From Rhizobium sp. ARZ01 (GTDB lineage: Bacteria > Pseudomonadota > Alphaproteobacteria > Rhizobiales > Rhizobiaceae): a DNA stretch of 64,000 bases. Below the pieces are notes generated by a model. The model was not told the origin of the DNA and made no database searches. It saw only the letters and a program-made list of their open reading frames with translations. The position numbers were made by a program, and so were the translations under genes. Location: assembly GCF_014851675.1 (NCBI RefSeq), contig NZ_JACVAE010000001.1, positions 2,948,571 to 3,012,570 of the forward strand, in the 5' to 3' direction. Positions within the stretch are counted from its first letter, which is position 1; every line of letters starts with the position of its first letter. Shown here piece after piece: positions 25,925 through 35,398 of the stretch.

Positions 25925-26584
25925 ATGGCCACATTGGAAGGCGGCGCATATGACGACGCCCTGTTTGGCTCACGCTTCAACGACTTCATCCGCGCCCATG
26001 GGGGCGATGATTTCGTGAGCGGAGGCAAAGGGGACGACCTCGTGTTCGGTGAAGAGGGCGACGACCTGCTGTTCGGCGACAAGGGCAATGACACCTTGTT
26101 CGGCGGCGAAGGCGACGACTTGCTGAACGGCGACAAGGGCGATGATATCCTGGTCGGCGGTTGGGGTGACGACCTCTTGTACGGCGACAAGGGGAACGAC
26201 ATCTTGTTTGGCGGACATGGGAGCGATCTTATGTCCGGCGGCAAGGGCAACGACCTGCTCTATGGCGGCGATGGAGCCGACATCCTCGACGGCGGAGCCG
26301 GCAACGATGTCATGGCAGGCGGAGCCGGAAACGACATCTTCGTTTTCGACGGCGGTGGTGGCAACGACGTCATTCTCGATTTCACCGCCGGCGAGGACCT
26401 GCTGCAAATCTCGAAGGGCATCAATGGCCTCGACGTGTCTTCGCCCGAAGACCTGGCCTCGCGTGTCACGCAGGTCGGCGGCAATGTCGTCGTGGACCTC
26501 GGTCATGGCGACACGCTCACATTGGTCAATGTCGATGCCGACGACATCCAGGCCAATCCCGAGAACTACTTCACGGTTCACTGA
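25925..26584 (+). CDS. wgeA: Secreted RTX calcium-binding protein (WgeA/ExpE1)
   Basis: A 219-residue acidic protein built almost wholly of RTX nonapeptides. From about residue 24 to 145 I count thirteen repeats of the GGxGxDxLx type, such as GKGDDLVFG, DKGNDTLFG and GAGNDVMAG, which form a calcium-bound beta roll outside the cell. A C-terminal segment (DVILDFTAGEDLLQISKGI) is the uncleaved export signal region typical of type I substrates. There is no signal peptide. GGAGAG lies before the ATG. It follows its exporter genes and matches ExpE1 of S. meliloti, a NodO-like protein needed for galactoglucan secretion. No catalytic domain is present. Confidence 0.95.
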   Translation: MATLEGGAYDDALFGSRFNDFIRAHGGDDFVSGGKGDDLVFGEEGDDLLFGDKGNDTLFGGEGDDLLNGDKGDDILVGGWGDDLLYGDKGNDILFGGHGSDLMSGGKGNDLLYGGDGADILDGGAGNDVMAGGAGNDIFVFDGGGGNDVILDFTAGEDLLQISKGINGLDVSSPEDLASRVTQVGGNVVVDLGHGDTLTLVNVDADDIQANPENYFTVH

Positions 26585-26647
26585 GGTGAACCCGGCGCGC
26601 CCTGCCTCCTCCCGTGGGGCGCGCTATCCGATCCAGAGGGGTAGCGC

Positions 26648-28903
26648 GTGACGTTCGACGAATCGAGAGACGCCACTGGCGAGTTCAGGAATGCAAAGAT
26701 CTTTCGGCTTGGCTCGGAGCTGGCCGTCCTGATCTGGGATCTTCCCCCTTCCCTGCCCGCCGCCACACGGTGCGTGTTGTCCATGGATCAGCAGCCGGTA
26801 CCGCTCGTCAGCATGATGCTTCCGCTCGGTGACGGACGGCAGCGCCTGTTCTGGGCCATGAGGCCTCGCAAGCGGCCGGAAAATGTGGACATCTCCACGG
26901 ACGACGGCTGTGTCATCGAAACCATCGTGATGCAGCCGGCGCGCACACTGAAACCGCTCGACGTGGAGGCCCTGTTCGCGGGTCTTGCGCCCGAGGCCCG
27001 CATCAAGTTCGTGACCAACATTCTGACGGTGTGGCGAAGCGCCTTTCGGATATCCAACGACCACCTTTTCAGCATGGTGGTCGAAGACGCACTTCACGCC
27101 CTCGTACCCGAACCGCGGGCCGCCAGCATCGTGTGCCAGGTTGCCCAAGGGCGCCATCTGATCGAGACGGCCATCAATCCGGAACTGGGCGACATCACCG
27201 CCATCTATGCTGTCGGCGCAGCCTCGATCGCGCGCATGTCGGTGAGCCTTGTGCTTGGGCGGAATGCCAAACAAGGCCCGCAGTCATGCCACTTCATCGC
27301 GGAGTCGCCGTCCCCTTCTCCTCCTATTCTCATCGTCCTCCTCAGCAAGAATGGTATCGCCATCCGGCAGCTTTTGAACGACAAGCCGCGCTATCCGAAC
27401 CTGCAGAGTTGGTGGGACAAGAATCGAGACGCGCTTGAACTGCGCGAACTGATTGTACGTCGGCTCGCCACCTTGCCTGAGGGCGGCACGTCTACGGCAA
27501 TTGACCTCCAAGTTCGCGCACCCTTGGCTGCACGCCGGATCACCAAGTCGGCGATGCACCCGTCCGGGGAGGTCGATCTCGCTCTGGCGCTCCAGGATGG
27601 CCTGCTCGCCGGCGGCTGGTTTCATTCACCCTCATCCATGCTCGCCGGCATCGACTACGTGAAGGAGGACGGCACGGCCGTACCGCTTGACGCAAACACC
27701 TACGAGTTTCCGGCATGGGCGCAAGGGAAGGATGAGAGCACCAAGACCGATGTGACCGGGTTCGTTGCCTGGGTTCCGCTGACGGAATCCCTCGGCCCGC
27801 TTCTGCAGCCCCGGTTCCAGATGCGCCTTTCCTCCGGCGCGGTAAGGTCGTTGCTTCCGAAGCCACAGCCCTTCGAACCCACTGCGCAACGAAACCACAT
27901 CCTGCGCGCTGTGCCGCCACAACATGCGGTCGATGATGCCTTCCGCACCATCCTTGCTCCCGCCCTGCAGGACGTGGAGCGACGGTTGGGCAGGACCATA
28001 GAGGTCAGCTCAACGAAGGACTACGATCTGCCCAAGAGCGCGCCGCTCGTTTCCATCGTCGTGCCCCTCTACCGGGTCCTGGACTTCCTGCGTTTCCAGT
28101 TGTCCGGGATGGCCACCGATCCCTGGCTCGCCGAAAATGCGGAGATCATCTACGTCCTGGATTCACCGGAAATTCAGGACGAGACGGAACATCTGCTCGG
28201 TGGCTTGCATCTACTGCACGGGCTGCCGATGAAATTCGTCGTGATGAACCGCAACGGAGGCTATGCGCGTGCGTGCAATGCCGGAGCGCGTTTTGCACGC
28301 GGAACGGTCCTTGTGATGCTCAATTCGGACGTCGTGCCCTGCGCGCCCGGCTGGCTTCAAGTGCTGTCACGGCCACTGCTGGAAAGCAGGACGCTCGGAG
28401 CCATCGGCCCAAAGCTGATCTTCGAAGACGGATCGCTGCAGCATGCCGGGCTCTACTTCGGCCGCGACAAGCGCGGGATCTGGCTGAATCACCACTTTCA
28501 CAAGGGCATGCCTGGCGACTATTCACCGGCGCAACATGCCCGCAACGTTCCTGGTGTCACCGGCGCCTGCCTCGTGACCCGAAGGGACACCTACGAGCGC
28601 GTCGGTGGATACACCGAGGACTACGTGATCGGCGACTACGAGGACAGCGACCTGTGCCTCAAGATCCGGCGACTCGGGCTCCAGATCGGTTATGAGCCGG
28701 CGGCATGCCTGTACCACTTCGAGCGTCGCTCGATCCGCCGTAGTCAGGACTACATGCGCGGCGTCGCAAGCCAGTACAATTCATGGCTGCACACGCAGCG
28801 ATGGGATGACGACATCTCTGATCTGATGGCGAACCAATTCGCAAGAGACCCGGATCAACCTGCTGTGGCAGGCGGGAAAATCCGGGAAAGGAACGCAGCA
28901 TGA
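26648..28903 (+). CDS. wgeB: Glycosyltransferase family 2 with large N-terminal region (WgeB/ExpE2)
   Basis: A 751-residue protein. The C-terminal GT2 domain starts near residue 466 (PLVSIVVPLYRVLDFL), with FVVMNRNGGYARACNAGARFA, the metal-binding VMLNSDVVPCAPGW near 557 and a late ED motif in VIGDYEDSDLCLKIRRLG, all intact for a rhamnosyl/galactosyl-type GT-A enzyme. The first 460 residues have no motif I know; beta-rich segments suggest carbohydrate-binding modules. It likely adds a backbone sugar in the cytoplasm. The start is a GTG at 26648 with AGAGGGG six bases ahead. It overlaps wgeC as ATGA and belongs to the wgeA-G run. Confidence 0.92.
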   Translation: MTFDESRDATGEFRNAKIFRLGSELAVLIWDLPPSLPAATRCVLSMDQQPVPLVSMMLPLGDGRQRLFWAMRPRKRPENVDISTDDGCVIETIVMQPARTLKPLDVEALFAGLAPEARIKFVTNILTVWRSAFRISNDHLFSMVVEDALHALVPEPRAASIVCQVAQGRHLIETAINPELGDITAIYAVGAASIARMSVSLVLGRNAKQGPQSCHFIAESPSPSPPILIVLLSKNGIAIRQLLNDKPRYPNLQSWWDKNRDALELRELIVRRLATLPEGGTSTAIDLQVRAPLAARRITKSAMHPSGEVDLALALQDGLLAGGWFHSPSSMLAGIDYVKEDGTAVPLDANTYEFPAWAQGKDESTKTDVTGFVAWVPLTESLGPLLQPRFQMRLSSGAVRSLLPKPQPFEPTAQRNHILRAVPPQHAVDDAFRTILAPALQDVERRLGRTIEVSSTKDYDLPKSAPLVSIVVPLYRVLDFLRFQLSGMATDPWLAENAEIIYVLDSPEIQDETEHLLGGLHLLHGLPMKFVVMNRNGGYARACNAGARFARGTVLVMLNSDVVPCAPGWLQVLSRPLLESRTLGAIGPKLIFEDGSLQHAGLYFGRDKRGIWLNHHFHKGMPGDYSPAQHARNVPGVTGACLVTRRDTYERVGGYTEDYVIGDYEDSDLCLKIRRLGLQIGYEPAACLYHFERRSIRRSQDYMRGVASQYNSWLHTQRWDDDISDLMANQFARDPDQPAVAGGKIRERNAA

Positions 28904-29739
28904 CGCAAGCGGCACTCCAGCAGTCCCCTGCACCAGGCCGACTGATCGATGAAGACCGTGTCCGCTGGCTGGTCGAATCCGCTAAGGACAACCGCTTTCT
29001 GCCGCAACCGGAATCGACGAACGTCTTCGTGGGAGACGGTGATTTTCGCGCGATCGGAGCTGAGTTTCTCGGCCATTTCATTCGCATCGGCGGACTGCGC
29101 GAAGATGGCCGCGTACTCGACATTGGCTGCGGTATCGGCCGGATGGCCGTGCCGCTCACCCAGTATCTCGACCCGCAAGTGGGGCGCTACGACGGCATCG
29201 ATCCGGTGGAGGGTGGTATCGACTGGTGCCAGCGCACGATCACGCCCGCCTATCCCAACTTCGCCTTCCAGCGATTGGACATCGCGCACGAGCTTTACAA
29301 TCCGAATGGCAAGATCAGCGGCAAGGCTCTGGCGTTGCCCTTTCCGGATCGTCATTTCAACTTCGTCATCATGACGTCAGTCGTCACCCATCTGCCGCCT
29401 GCGGAGATCCTTGTCTATCTCACCGAGGTCCGCAGAATCCTGGTACCGGGCGGCCGGCTGTTCATGACTGCCTTCGTGGTCGACCGCATCGCCGCGGCAA
29501 ACGAAAACGGGCGGCGCGATCCGCGTCTCGCGTTCCGCCGCTATGGCGAAAGCCCATGCTGGTTCGTTCCCAACCAGCCGCCGCTTGCAGCAATCGGCTT
29601 CGAAGACGGCTTTCTGGACAAGGCGCTCGGGCGGGCCGGCCTCTCCCTCGCCCTGAAGTCGCTTGGCCATTGGCGTGGCACGAAGGCGGGCCACCACCAG
29701 GACTTCATCGTAGCAAAGCGCCGGGGCGACGTGCGATGA
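28900..29739 (+). CDS. wgeC: SAM-dependent methyltransferase (WgeC/ExpE3)
   Basis: A 279-residue class I methyltransferase. Motif I, VLDIGCGIGRMAVPL, lies near residue 72, followed by the acidic YDGIDPVEGGIDWC loop, LALPFPDRHFNFVIMTSVVTHLP (motif III/IV) and EVRRILVPGGRLFMTAF (motif V/VI). It should methylate a sugar or a lipid-linked intermediate using S-adenosylmethionine. No signal peptide or span, so it acts in the cytoplasm. It overlaps both neighbours by four bases, showing tight coupling with the glycosyltransferases WgeB and WgeD. Whether the polymer is methylated is unknown; S. meliloti galactoglucan is mainly known for acetyl and pyruvyl groups. Confidence 0.92.
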   Translation: MTQAALQQSPAPGRLIDEDRVRWLVESAKDNRFLPQPESTNVFVGDGDFRAIGAEFLGHFIRIGGLREDGRVLDIGCGIGRMAVPLTQYLDPQVGRYDGIDPVEGGIDWCQRTITPAYPNFAFQRLDIAHELYNPNGKISGKALALPFPDRHFNFVIMTSVVTHLPPAEILVYLTEVRRILVPGGRLFMTAFVVDRIAAANENGRRDPRLAFRRYGESPCWFVPNQPPLAAIGFEDGFLDKALGRAGLSLALKSLGHWRGTKAGHHQDFIVAKRRGDVR

Positions 29740-30989
29740 GCAAGCGCATCCTGGTAGCCGCCCACAACCACCCGTCCCTTCATCCGGGCGGCACGGAGAT
29801 TTTTGCCCACGACCTGTTTCGTGCCTACCAGCGCGCGGGGCACGAGGCGCTGTTTCTCGGTGCCACGAACCAGATCCACCGCGAGGCCAGGCCAGGCACA
29901 AGCTTTCAGGGCATCGGCCCGGCCGGGGACGAAGTCCTGCTGTGGTCCGGACACTTCGACCGCTTCTACATGAGCCAGATCGACCTCTATGGCGTGGTGC
30001 CGGATATAGCGGAGTTGCTCCGCGAGTTCCGGCCAGACGTGGTCCACCTCCACCACCTGCTGCTGCTTGGCGCCGAGTTCCCGCACATTGTCCGCCGCAC
30101 CCTGCCCCAGTGCCGGATCGTCATGACGCTGCATGACTACTACCCCATTTGCCATCATGACGGTCTGATGGTGCGCACCGGCAGCAAGGAGCTTTGCTAC
30201 AACTCCAGCCCGGATCGTTGCCACGCCTGCTTCAAGGATATTCCGCTTGATCACTTTGCCTTGCGCGAACGCCATCTCAAGGCTCTGTTGAGCACTGTCG
30301 ACCACTTCGTCTCGCCAAGCGCCTTTCTGCGGCAGCGCTTTGTCCAGTGGGGGCTGGCGGAGGATGCGATCAGCGTCATCCCCAATGGCATCCCCACTCG
30401 AAGCACCAGCGCGCGTAGGCCGATGCTCGAGGGCGGGCGTCCAGTCTTCGGATACTTCGGTAATCTCAATCCCTGGAAGGGTGTAACCGTGCTGCTCGAG
30501 GCCGCGCGCCAGCTTCTGGCCGATGGCCTCGAATTCGAGCTGCGCGTCCATGGCGGCGCGCCCTTCCAAAGCAAGGATTTCGTCGAGGAGATCGATCGCC
30601 GCTTCGCCGAGACGGCGCCTTCCGTGCAGCCCCGAGGTCCCTATCGGCGCGAGGATATCGGGGATCTGGTGGCCGCGGTCGACTGCACCATCGTTCCGTC
30701 CGTCTGGTGGGAGAACGCGCCGTTGGTCATTCAGGAGGCCCAGATGCAGGGGCGTCCGGTCATCGCCAGCAACATCGGCGGAATGGCCGAAATGATCGAG
30801 CACGGCGCCAACGGGCTGACCGTTCCGCCCAACGATGCCCGAGCACTCGCTGCGGCGATGCGTGACATATTGGAAGAGCCGAACTTGCTGCTCCGGTTTT
30901 CCGACAACGCTCGCAAGCCCGACGACATCGACACGACTGCCCGCCGCTACCTCGAATTGATCGAGCCGGCACGGGTTCAGGCAGCTTAG
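29736..30989 (+). CDS. wgeD: Glycosyltransferase family 4 (WgeD/ExpE4)
   Basis: A 417-residue GT-B enzyme. The start KRILVAAHNHPSLHPGGTE has the glycine-rich acceptor loop of GT4 proteins. FRPDVVHLHHLLLLGAEFPHI and IVMTLHDYYPICHHDG form the N-terminal half, and FGYFGNLNPWKGVTVLLEAAR and VPSVWWENAPLVIQEAQMQG the donor-binding half. A cysteine cluster (LCYNSSPDRCHACF) sits between them and recurs in WgeG. The ATG at 29736 overlaps the wgeC stop as ATGA. It should extend the lipid-linked galactoglucan. It is a paralogue of WgeG further down the operon. Confidence 0.93.
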   Translation: MSKRILVAAHNHPSLHPGGTEIFAHDLFRAYQRAGHEALFLGATNQIHREARPGTSFQGIGPAGDEVLLWSGHFDRFYMSQIDLYGVVPDIAELLREFRPDVVHLHHLLLLGAEFPHIVRRTLPQCRIVMTLHDYYPICHHDGLMVRTGSKELCYNSSPDRCHACFKDIPLDHFALRERHLKALLSTVDHFVSPSAFLRQRFVQWGLAEDAISVIPNGIPTRSTSARRPMLEGGRPVFGYFGNLNPWKGVTVLLEAARQLLADGLEFELRVHGGAPFQSKDFVEEIDRRFAETAPSVQPRGPYRREDIGDLVAAVDCTIVPSVWWENAPLVIQEAQMQGRPVIASNIGGMAEMIEHGANGLTVPPNDARALAAAMRDILEEPNLLLRFSDNARKPDDIDTTARRYLELIEPARVQAA

Positions 30990-30997
30990 GAGACCTC

Positions 30998-31729
30998 ATG
31001 GCCAATCCCGCTGAACGACCGGATGCCGCACCTGAACAGGACAATGCCAAGCCGATGAACGGCCGGGTGGATGCGATCGACAGCGGCCGCGTCTTCGGCT
31101 GGGCGTTCGACCCGATGGCCCCGGACCATCGGCTGACGATCCGCGTCCTACTCGACGGCAAGGTGATTGCCGAGGCGGTTGCCGATCGCAATCGTCCCGA
31201 CCTGCGGCGCAACGGTATCGGCGACGGCAAGCACGCATTCGAAATCGCCCTGCCGGAACCTGCCCAGTCGCGCCCAGGCGATCTCGTCGTCGTCGCACTG
31301 GGTGAAAGCGGTGCCGAGCAAGCCTTGCGCGTTCCCCAGCCGAACGAACAAGCGGCTGAAGCCCTCATTGCCGCGCCGCTCACGAAAGTGCTCGACAAGC
31401 TCGACGTACTCATGGCGTCGCAGCGACAGTTGCAGGTCTCCCAGCGCGCCCTGCAGCGCGCGCCGGAGATTGACGCCGACAAGACCGAGACCGTCGGACT
31501 GGCCGATATCAGCAATGCCATCGAAAGCCTCAGGGTGGATATCAGCCAACGGCTGAACGATCTCGATGTCCATCTGATGCGCCTGGATGGTGTGGTGGCG
31601 GGAATGGAGAAGAACCTAGGCGCGTTGCAAAAACGCGCAAACGGCGAGTTGAAGCCGCTGCTGCTGCTGCTGTTTGTTCTCGCGGGATTTATCGCGGGTG
31701 CTGGCCTTGCACTGTTTGCCAGGGTCTGA
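30998..31729 (+). CDS. wgeE: Tail-anchored coiled-coil protein (WgeE/ExpE5)
   Basis: A 243-residue protein of unknown function. Residues 19-85 form a beta domain with VDAIDSGRVFGWAFDP and NGIGDGKHAFEI, a module often found attached to alphaproteobacterial glycosyltransferases. A helical, coiled-coil-like region covers about 120-215 (LDKLDVLMASQRQLQVSQRA, then RVDISQRLNDLDVHLMRLDG). The C-terminus is a single membrane span (LLLLLFVLAGFIAGAGLALF), so the protein is probably tail-anchored with its domains in the cytoplasm, where it could hold the glycosyltransferases at the membrane. It lies eight bases after wgeD and ten bases before wgeF. Confidence 0.82.
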   Translation: MANPAERPDAAPEQDNAKPMNGRVDAIDSGRVFGWAFDPMAPDHRLTIRVLLDGKVIAEAVADRNRPDLRRNGIGDGKHAFEIALPEPAQSRPGDLVVVALGESGAEQALRVPQPNEQAAEALIAAPLTKVLDKLDVLMASQRQLQVSQRALQRAPEIDADKTETVGLADISNAIESLRVDISQRLNDLDVHLMRLDGVVAGMEKNLGALQKRANGELKPLLLLLFVLAGFIAGAGLALFARV

Positions 31730-31738
31730 GGGCGTACC

Positions 31739-33973
31739 GTGCTGGTTACAGGACAGTCCCCCGCAGCAGCCTCTCACCCCTCAGCCGGCAAGGATCGTCC
31801 GAGCAGAACGCTGCGGCCGGGACGGGTTGTCGGCTGCCCGATAGACGAAAATACCCTCCTCATTGTCGGCCTCGGACGGCTCGTGGCCGGCGATGTGCCC
31901 GTGGAATTTGATGGGGAACAGGCGGAAACCGCATTTGTCTCGAACTGGCGGTTGGCTACGCCTTTGCCACCAGCCACGCACGGGTTCGCCGCGCTCCTGA
32001 CGATTGACCATGCGGATCGATCTCTGACGAAGATACGGTTCGGCGAGGGGCCAGCGAGCGCACGTTATGTCTTTGCTCCGCGCCCCGCCTCCATCGACCA
32101 GGCGGCCGTTCTCGTTGCCGAGTCCGGAGGTGCCGAGGCGGCCCCCGCCATCGAAAGGCTCGTAGACGTTTTGATGTCCGGCGACGTCAGCCTGCGGAAG
32201 ATCCAGGCCGCCGCCACGCTGCTGCAGACTGCCGGAGCAAGCGACGGCTTCGTCGAATTGATCGGCGAAAACCAAGACGGTGCGACGTTCCTGCAGGGCT
32301 GGTGCCACAGCATGACGCCTGGGCGCTACCGGGTGTCCCTGGTTGGCAACGGGACACCGGTGATCGCCGAATGCGGCATCGCCAGTTTTCCCCGAACGGA
32401 CGCTCCCGATGGCGCCTCGGGATTTGTCGGTCTTATCGATCCCAACGAGGCTGTCCGAGCGCAGGACTTCGAGGGGCTGGTCTTCAAGGGACGCCCCGGT
32501 TGGCGGCACCTGGCCGTCCATCCGCGAAGGCGTGTGGTCGGCCCGATGGAAACGCCCGAGCATATCCGGTCGATCCTGTTACGCACCCAGAGCGCGCCGG
32601 ACGTCCTCCTGTCTCTGCGCTCCGCAGCAAATAGCTTCGACGGTAAGGAAACCGTCTCCAGCCTGCCGTACCCCGTCCGCATGGGAATTGATGACGCCTA
32701 TGAGGCCGACGGCGGCAATCTCCTCATTTCAGGCTGGATGCTTGACCCTGACGAGCGTGTCGCGGCCGTGAGGCTGCGTCGACTCGGTGCCGCGGTTCGT
32801 CTCGATGAACGCTGGACACGCCTCGAACGCCCTGATGTCTCGGATAGTTTCAGCGACGAGCAGCAGTTCACATCGGCTCTTCGAGGCGGACACCATACCC
32901 ATGGATTCGTAGTCCACGCAAAGTTGCCGGGTGGGGATGATGCGGCCACTCCCCTTTATCTGGAACTGATGCTTCGCGATTCGCGCCGTGCGTTCCTGCC
33001 CGTAAAGCCAACTCGGGTTACGTCCCGTTCGGCAGCATTGCGCCAGATCGGTTCCATCGATCCTGCGAACTGGGCATTGTCGGCGATCGTCGACACACAA
33101 ATCGTGCCGTTTCTCAGCGAATCCGGAAGGTCGGCGCCGGTCGTCGATACAGTCCTCGACACCGGCTCCTTCTATCAGGACAGGAGCCCACCGATCGTCA
33201 TCGGTGCCGGCGAGAGCGAGGAGGACATTTCCCCATTGCTGGCCCTGCTGGCGCTCGATCCTGAGACCCGGCGCGCGCCGATCGTAATCGCCATGCCTGC
33301 CGAGCGCTTTCAAAGACAGGCCGCCTGCCTTGGTGAACTCGTGCGGTTCTATCGCCTTTCGGCCAGGCTGGTATCAGTAACGGGAACAGGCGACGCCTAC
33401 GACCTGCTCGAAGCCGGCGCGCAGGCAGTCTCGTCCGAAACGATCGTGTTGTTGTCCGCCTCGCTCGTTCCGCACGGCGCGGGTTGGTACGGCAAGCTCG
33501 TGGCCACGGAGAAGACCCTGAGAGGAAGCATCGTCTCCCCCGTTCTCGCCTACGAGGACCACTCCATTCGCTGGGCAGGGACCTTTACCGATGACGACAA
33601 CAGCAACCAACCAGTCGTCGGCCGCTATGCCGGATATCCGCTCAAAGCCGTTACCGGGATGGAGTTGACCCGCATTGCAGCCGCCTCGCTCGAGTGCTGC
33701 ATCATGCCCCGCGACGCCCTGATACGCGCGGGCGGCTTTTCCGGCGGCTATCTGGGTGCACAGGAAAAGGGGCTGGATTTTGGCCTCCGTCTTAGCCGGT
33801 CTGGCATCGACGCCTATTTGCTGCCATCGGTGCAGATGTGGGGCTGCGACGACGCGCCCAACCCGGATGCTCCGGCGATGGCAGCCCTGGTGGAAGAGAT
33901 CGATCGAAAGATCTTCAAGCGCCAATGGTCGCCTGCCCTCCCCCTTGAAAAGCCGGAGAAGAGATCGGTATGA
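31739..33973 (+). CDS. wgeF: Large protein with GWxxDP-type domain and GT2-like C-terminus (WgeF/ExpE6)
   Basis: A 744-residue protein. Near residue 320 it carries the same kind of domain as WgeE (LLISGWMLDPDERVAAVRL). The last 260 residues follow a GT-A plan: a beta strand IVIAMPAERFQRQAACL, then VLLSASLVPHGAGWYGKL in place of a DXD, and LIRAGGFSGGYLGAQEKGLDFGLRLSRSGIDAYL, the late GT2 block. The metal-binding acidic pair is not evident, so catalysis is doubtful. The start is a GTG at 31739 with TGAGGG upstream. It overlaps wgeG as ATGA. A role as a non-catalytic partner of the glycosyltransferases is inference. Confidence 0.75.
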   Translation: MLVTGQSPAAASHPSAGKDRPSRTLRPGRVVGCPIDENTLLIVGLGRLVAGDVPVEFDGEQAETAFVSNWRLATPLPPATHGFAALLTIDHADRSLTKIRFGEGPASARYVFAPRPASIDQAAVLVAESGGAEAAPAIERLVDVLMSGDVSLRKIQAAATLLQTAGASDGFVELIGENQDGATFLQGWCHSMTPGRYRVSLVGNGTPVIAECGIASFPRTDAPDGASGFVGLIDPNEAVRAQDFEGLVFKGRPGWRHLAVHPRRRVVGPMETPEHIRSILLRTQSAPDVLLSLRSAANSFDGKETVSSLPYPVRMGIDDAYEADGGNLLISGWMLDPDERVAAVRLRRLGAAVRLDERWTRLERPDVSDSFSDEQQFTSALRGGHHTHGFVVHAKLPGGDDAATPLYLELMLRDSRRAFLPVKPTRVTSRSAALRQIGSIDPANWALSAIVDTQIVPFLSESGRSAPVVDTVLDTGSFYQDRSPPIVIGAGESEEDISPLLALLALDPETRRAPIVIAMPAERFQRQAACLGELVRFYRLSARLVSVTGTGDAYDLLEAGAQAVSSETIVLLSASLVPHGAGWYGKLVATEKTLRGSIVSPVLAYEDHSIRWAGTFTDDDNSNQPVVGRYAGYPLKAVTGMELTRIAAASLECCIMPRDALIRAGGFSGGYLGAQEKGLDFGLRLSRSGIDAYLLPSVQMWGCDDAPNPDAPAMAALVEEIDRKIFKRQWSPALPLEKPEKRSV

Positions 33974-35289
33974 ACGAACAGCTTCGCGTCCTCGTCGTGT
34001 CGCATGCGCACCCAACCGTCTCGCTCGGCGGAGCGGAAATCGCATCGCACAACCTCCATCGCGGCCTGAATGAATTGCCGAACGTGGAATCGGTCTATCT
34101 GGCCCGCGTCGGCCATCCCGTGCCGCGACATGCCGCGTCCGCGCTGATGAGCCTTCGCCTAGCCGATGACGAGGTGCTGTTCCACACGGATGACTACGAC
34201 CACTTTTTCCTGTCCAACGGAGACACGCAGGCGATAAGCCGGGACCTGTTGCGCCTTGCTCGCGATCTCAGGCCTCATGTGGTGCATTTCCATCATGTAC
34301 TCGGCCTCGGACTCGAAGCGCTTTATGCGCTCAGAGAGGCGTTGCCGCACGCGGCCATGCTCGTCACGTTCCACGAATACCTGTCGATCTGCCACAATCA
34401 CGGGCAGATGGTGAAGCGGCCCTCCGGCCAACTCTGCGAGACCGCCTCGCCCACCGCCTGCCACGGCTGCTTTCCCGACATCCCGGTCTCGCGCTTCTTG
34501 AAGCGGGAGTTACTGGCGCGCGGAATGCTAGGCCTGGCCGATGCTTTCGTTTCCCCCAGCCAGTTTCTGGCGGACCGCTACGCCAAATGGGGCATCGAAG
34601 AGCAGAAGCTCAGCGTGATCGAAAACGGGATCGCCGTAGAAGCTGCTGCGCCCGCACGAGAGTTGCAAGGCAGTAAGCCGCGCCGCAACCGCTTTGCCTA
34701 TTTCGGCCAGATGACGCCGTTCAAGGGCGTCGACGTCCTCATCGACGCCGTTGCGCGCATCCCGAAAGAGATTTGGGGCGAAGATTCCTGCTTGATGATC
34801 TTCGGCGGCAATCTCGAGCGGCAACCGATCGAGTTCCAGGAACGGATGAAGAAGCTTATCGCTGACGCCGGCCGCCGCGTCCGCTTCTACGGCGCATACC
34901 AGAATGCGGACATGCCACGACTGATGCGCTCGGTCGACTGGGTGGTCCTGCCGTCCGTCTGGTGGGAAAACTCGCCCGTCGTGATCCAGGAGGCGCTGCT
35001 CCATGGCAGGCCAATGATCTGCTCCGACATCGGCGGAATGGCCGAGAAAGTGCGCGACGGAAAGGACGGCCTGCACTTTCGCGCGGGCAGCAGCCAGGAC
35101 TTGGCGGACCGTATCGTTGAGGTCTTGGGCGATACCCGGTCCTGGGATCGGCTGCGCGCGTCCATGCGACGCCCCAGCGACCATGTTGGCTGCGCGCGCG
35201 AACACGTCACGCTCTATCGCAGGCTGCTGCGCCAGAAGCTCGATGCCGCCATGGCGGAGAGCCCTGTGCTTCTCTCACACTCGCTTTAA
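33970..35289 (+). CDS. wgeG: Glycosyltransferase family 4 (WgeG/ExpE7)
   Basis: A 439-residue GT-B enzyme closely built like WgeD: VLVVSHAHPTVSLGGAEIASHN at the start, LRPHVVHFHHVLGLGLEALY, MLVTFHEYLSICHNHGQMV, a cysteine pair (LCETASPTACHGCF), FAYFGQMTPFKGVDVLIDAV and the donor-binding LPSVWWENSPVVIQEALLHG. Shared rare motifs (VWWEN, the Cys cluster, IGGMAE) show that it and WgeD arose by duplication. It should add another sugar to the repeat unit in the cytoplasm. The ATG at 33970 overlaps the wgeF stop. About 110 bases separate it from galU, enough for a new promoter, though none is clear. Confidence 0.93.
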   Translation: MNEQLRVLVVSHAHPTVSLGGAEIASHNLHRGLNELPNVESVYLARVGHPVPRHAASALMSLRLADDEVLFHTDDYDHFFLSNGDTQAISRDLLRLARDLRPHVVHFHHVLGLGLEALYALREALPHAAMLVTFHEYLSICHNHGQMVKRPSGQLCETASPTACHGCFPDIPVSRFLKRELLARGMLGLADAFVSPSQFLADRYAKWGIEEQKLSVIENGIAVEAAAPARELQGSKPRRNRFAYFGQMTPFKGVDVLIDAVARIPKEIWGEDSCLMIFGGNLERQPIEFQERMKKLIADAGRRVRFYGAYQNADMPRLMRSVDWVVLPSVWWENSPVVIQEALLHGRPMICSDIGGMAEKVRDGKDGLHFRAGSSQDLADRIVEVLGDTRSWDRLRASMRRPSDHVGCAREHVTLYRRLLRQKLDAAMAESPVLLSHSL

Positions 35290-35398
35290 CGATGTTCGTC
35301 TTGAGGAACGCTGAAACAGCTTCGAACAAGAGACGATCGATGCAACCAAACCTTGAGAAGACCGTTCGCAAGGTCGCATGAAACTGGAGGCTACCTAC

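Noticed and set aside
26010-26340. Regularly spaced short repeats at the DNA level that could look like a CRISPR array
   Set aside because: They encode RTX nonapeptides in one open frame with a period of about 27 bases and no unique spacers. No cas genes are near.
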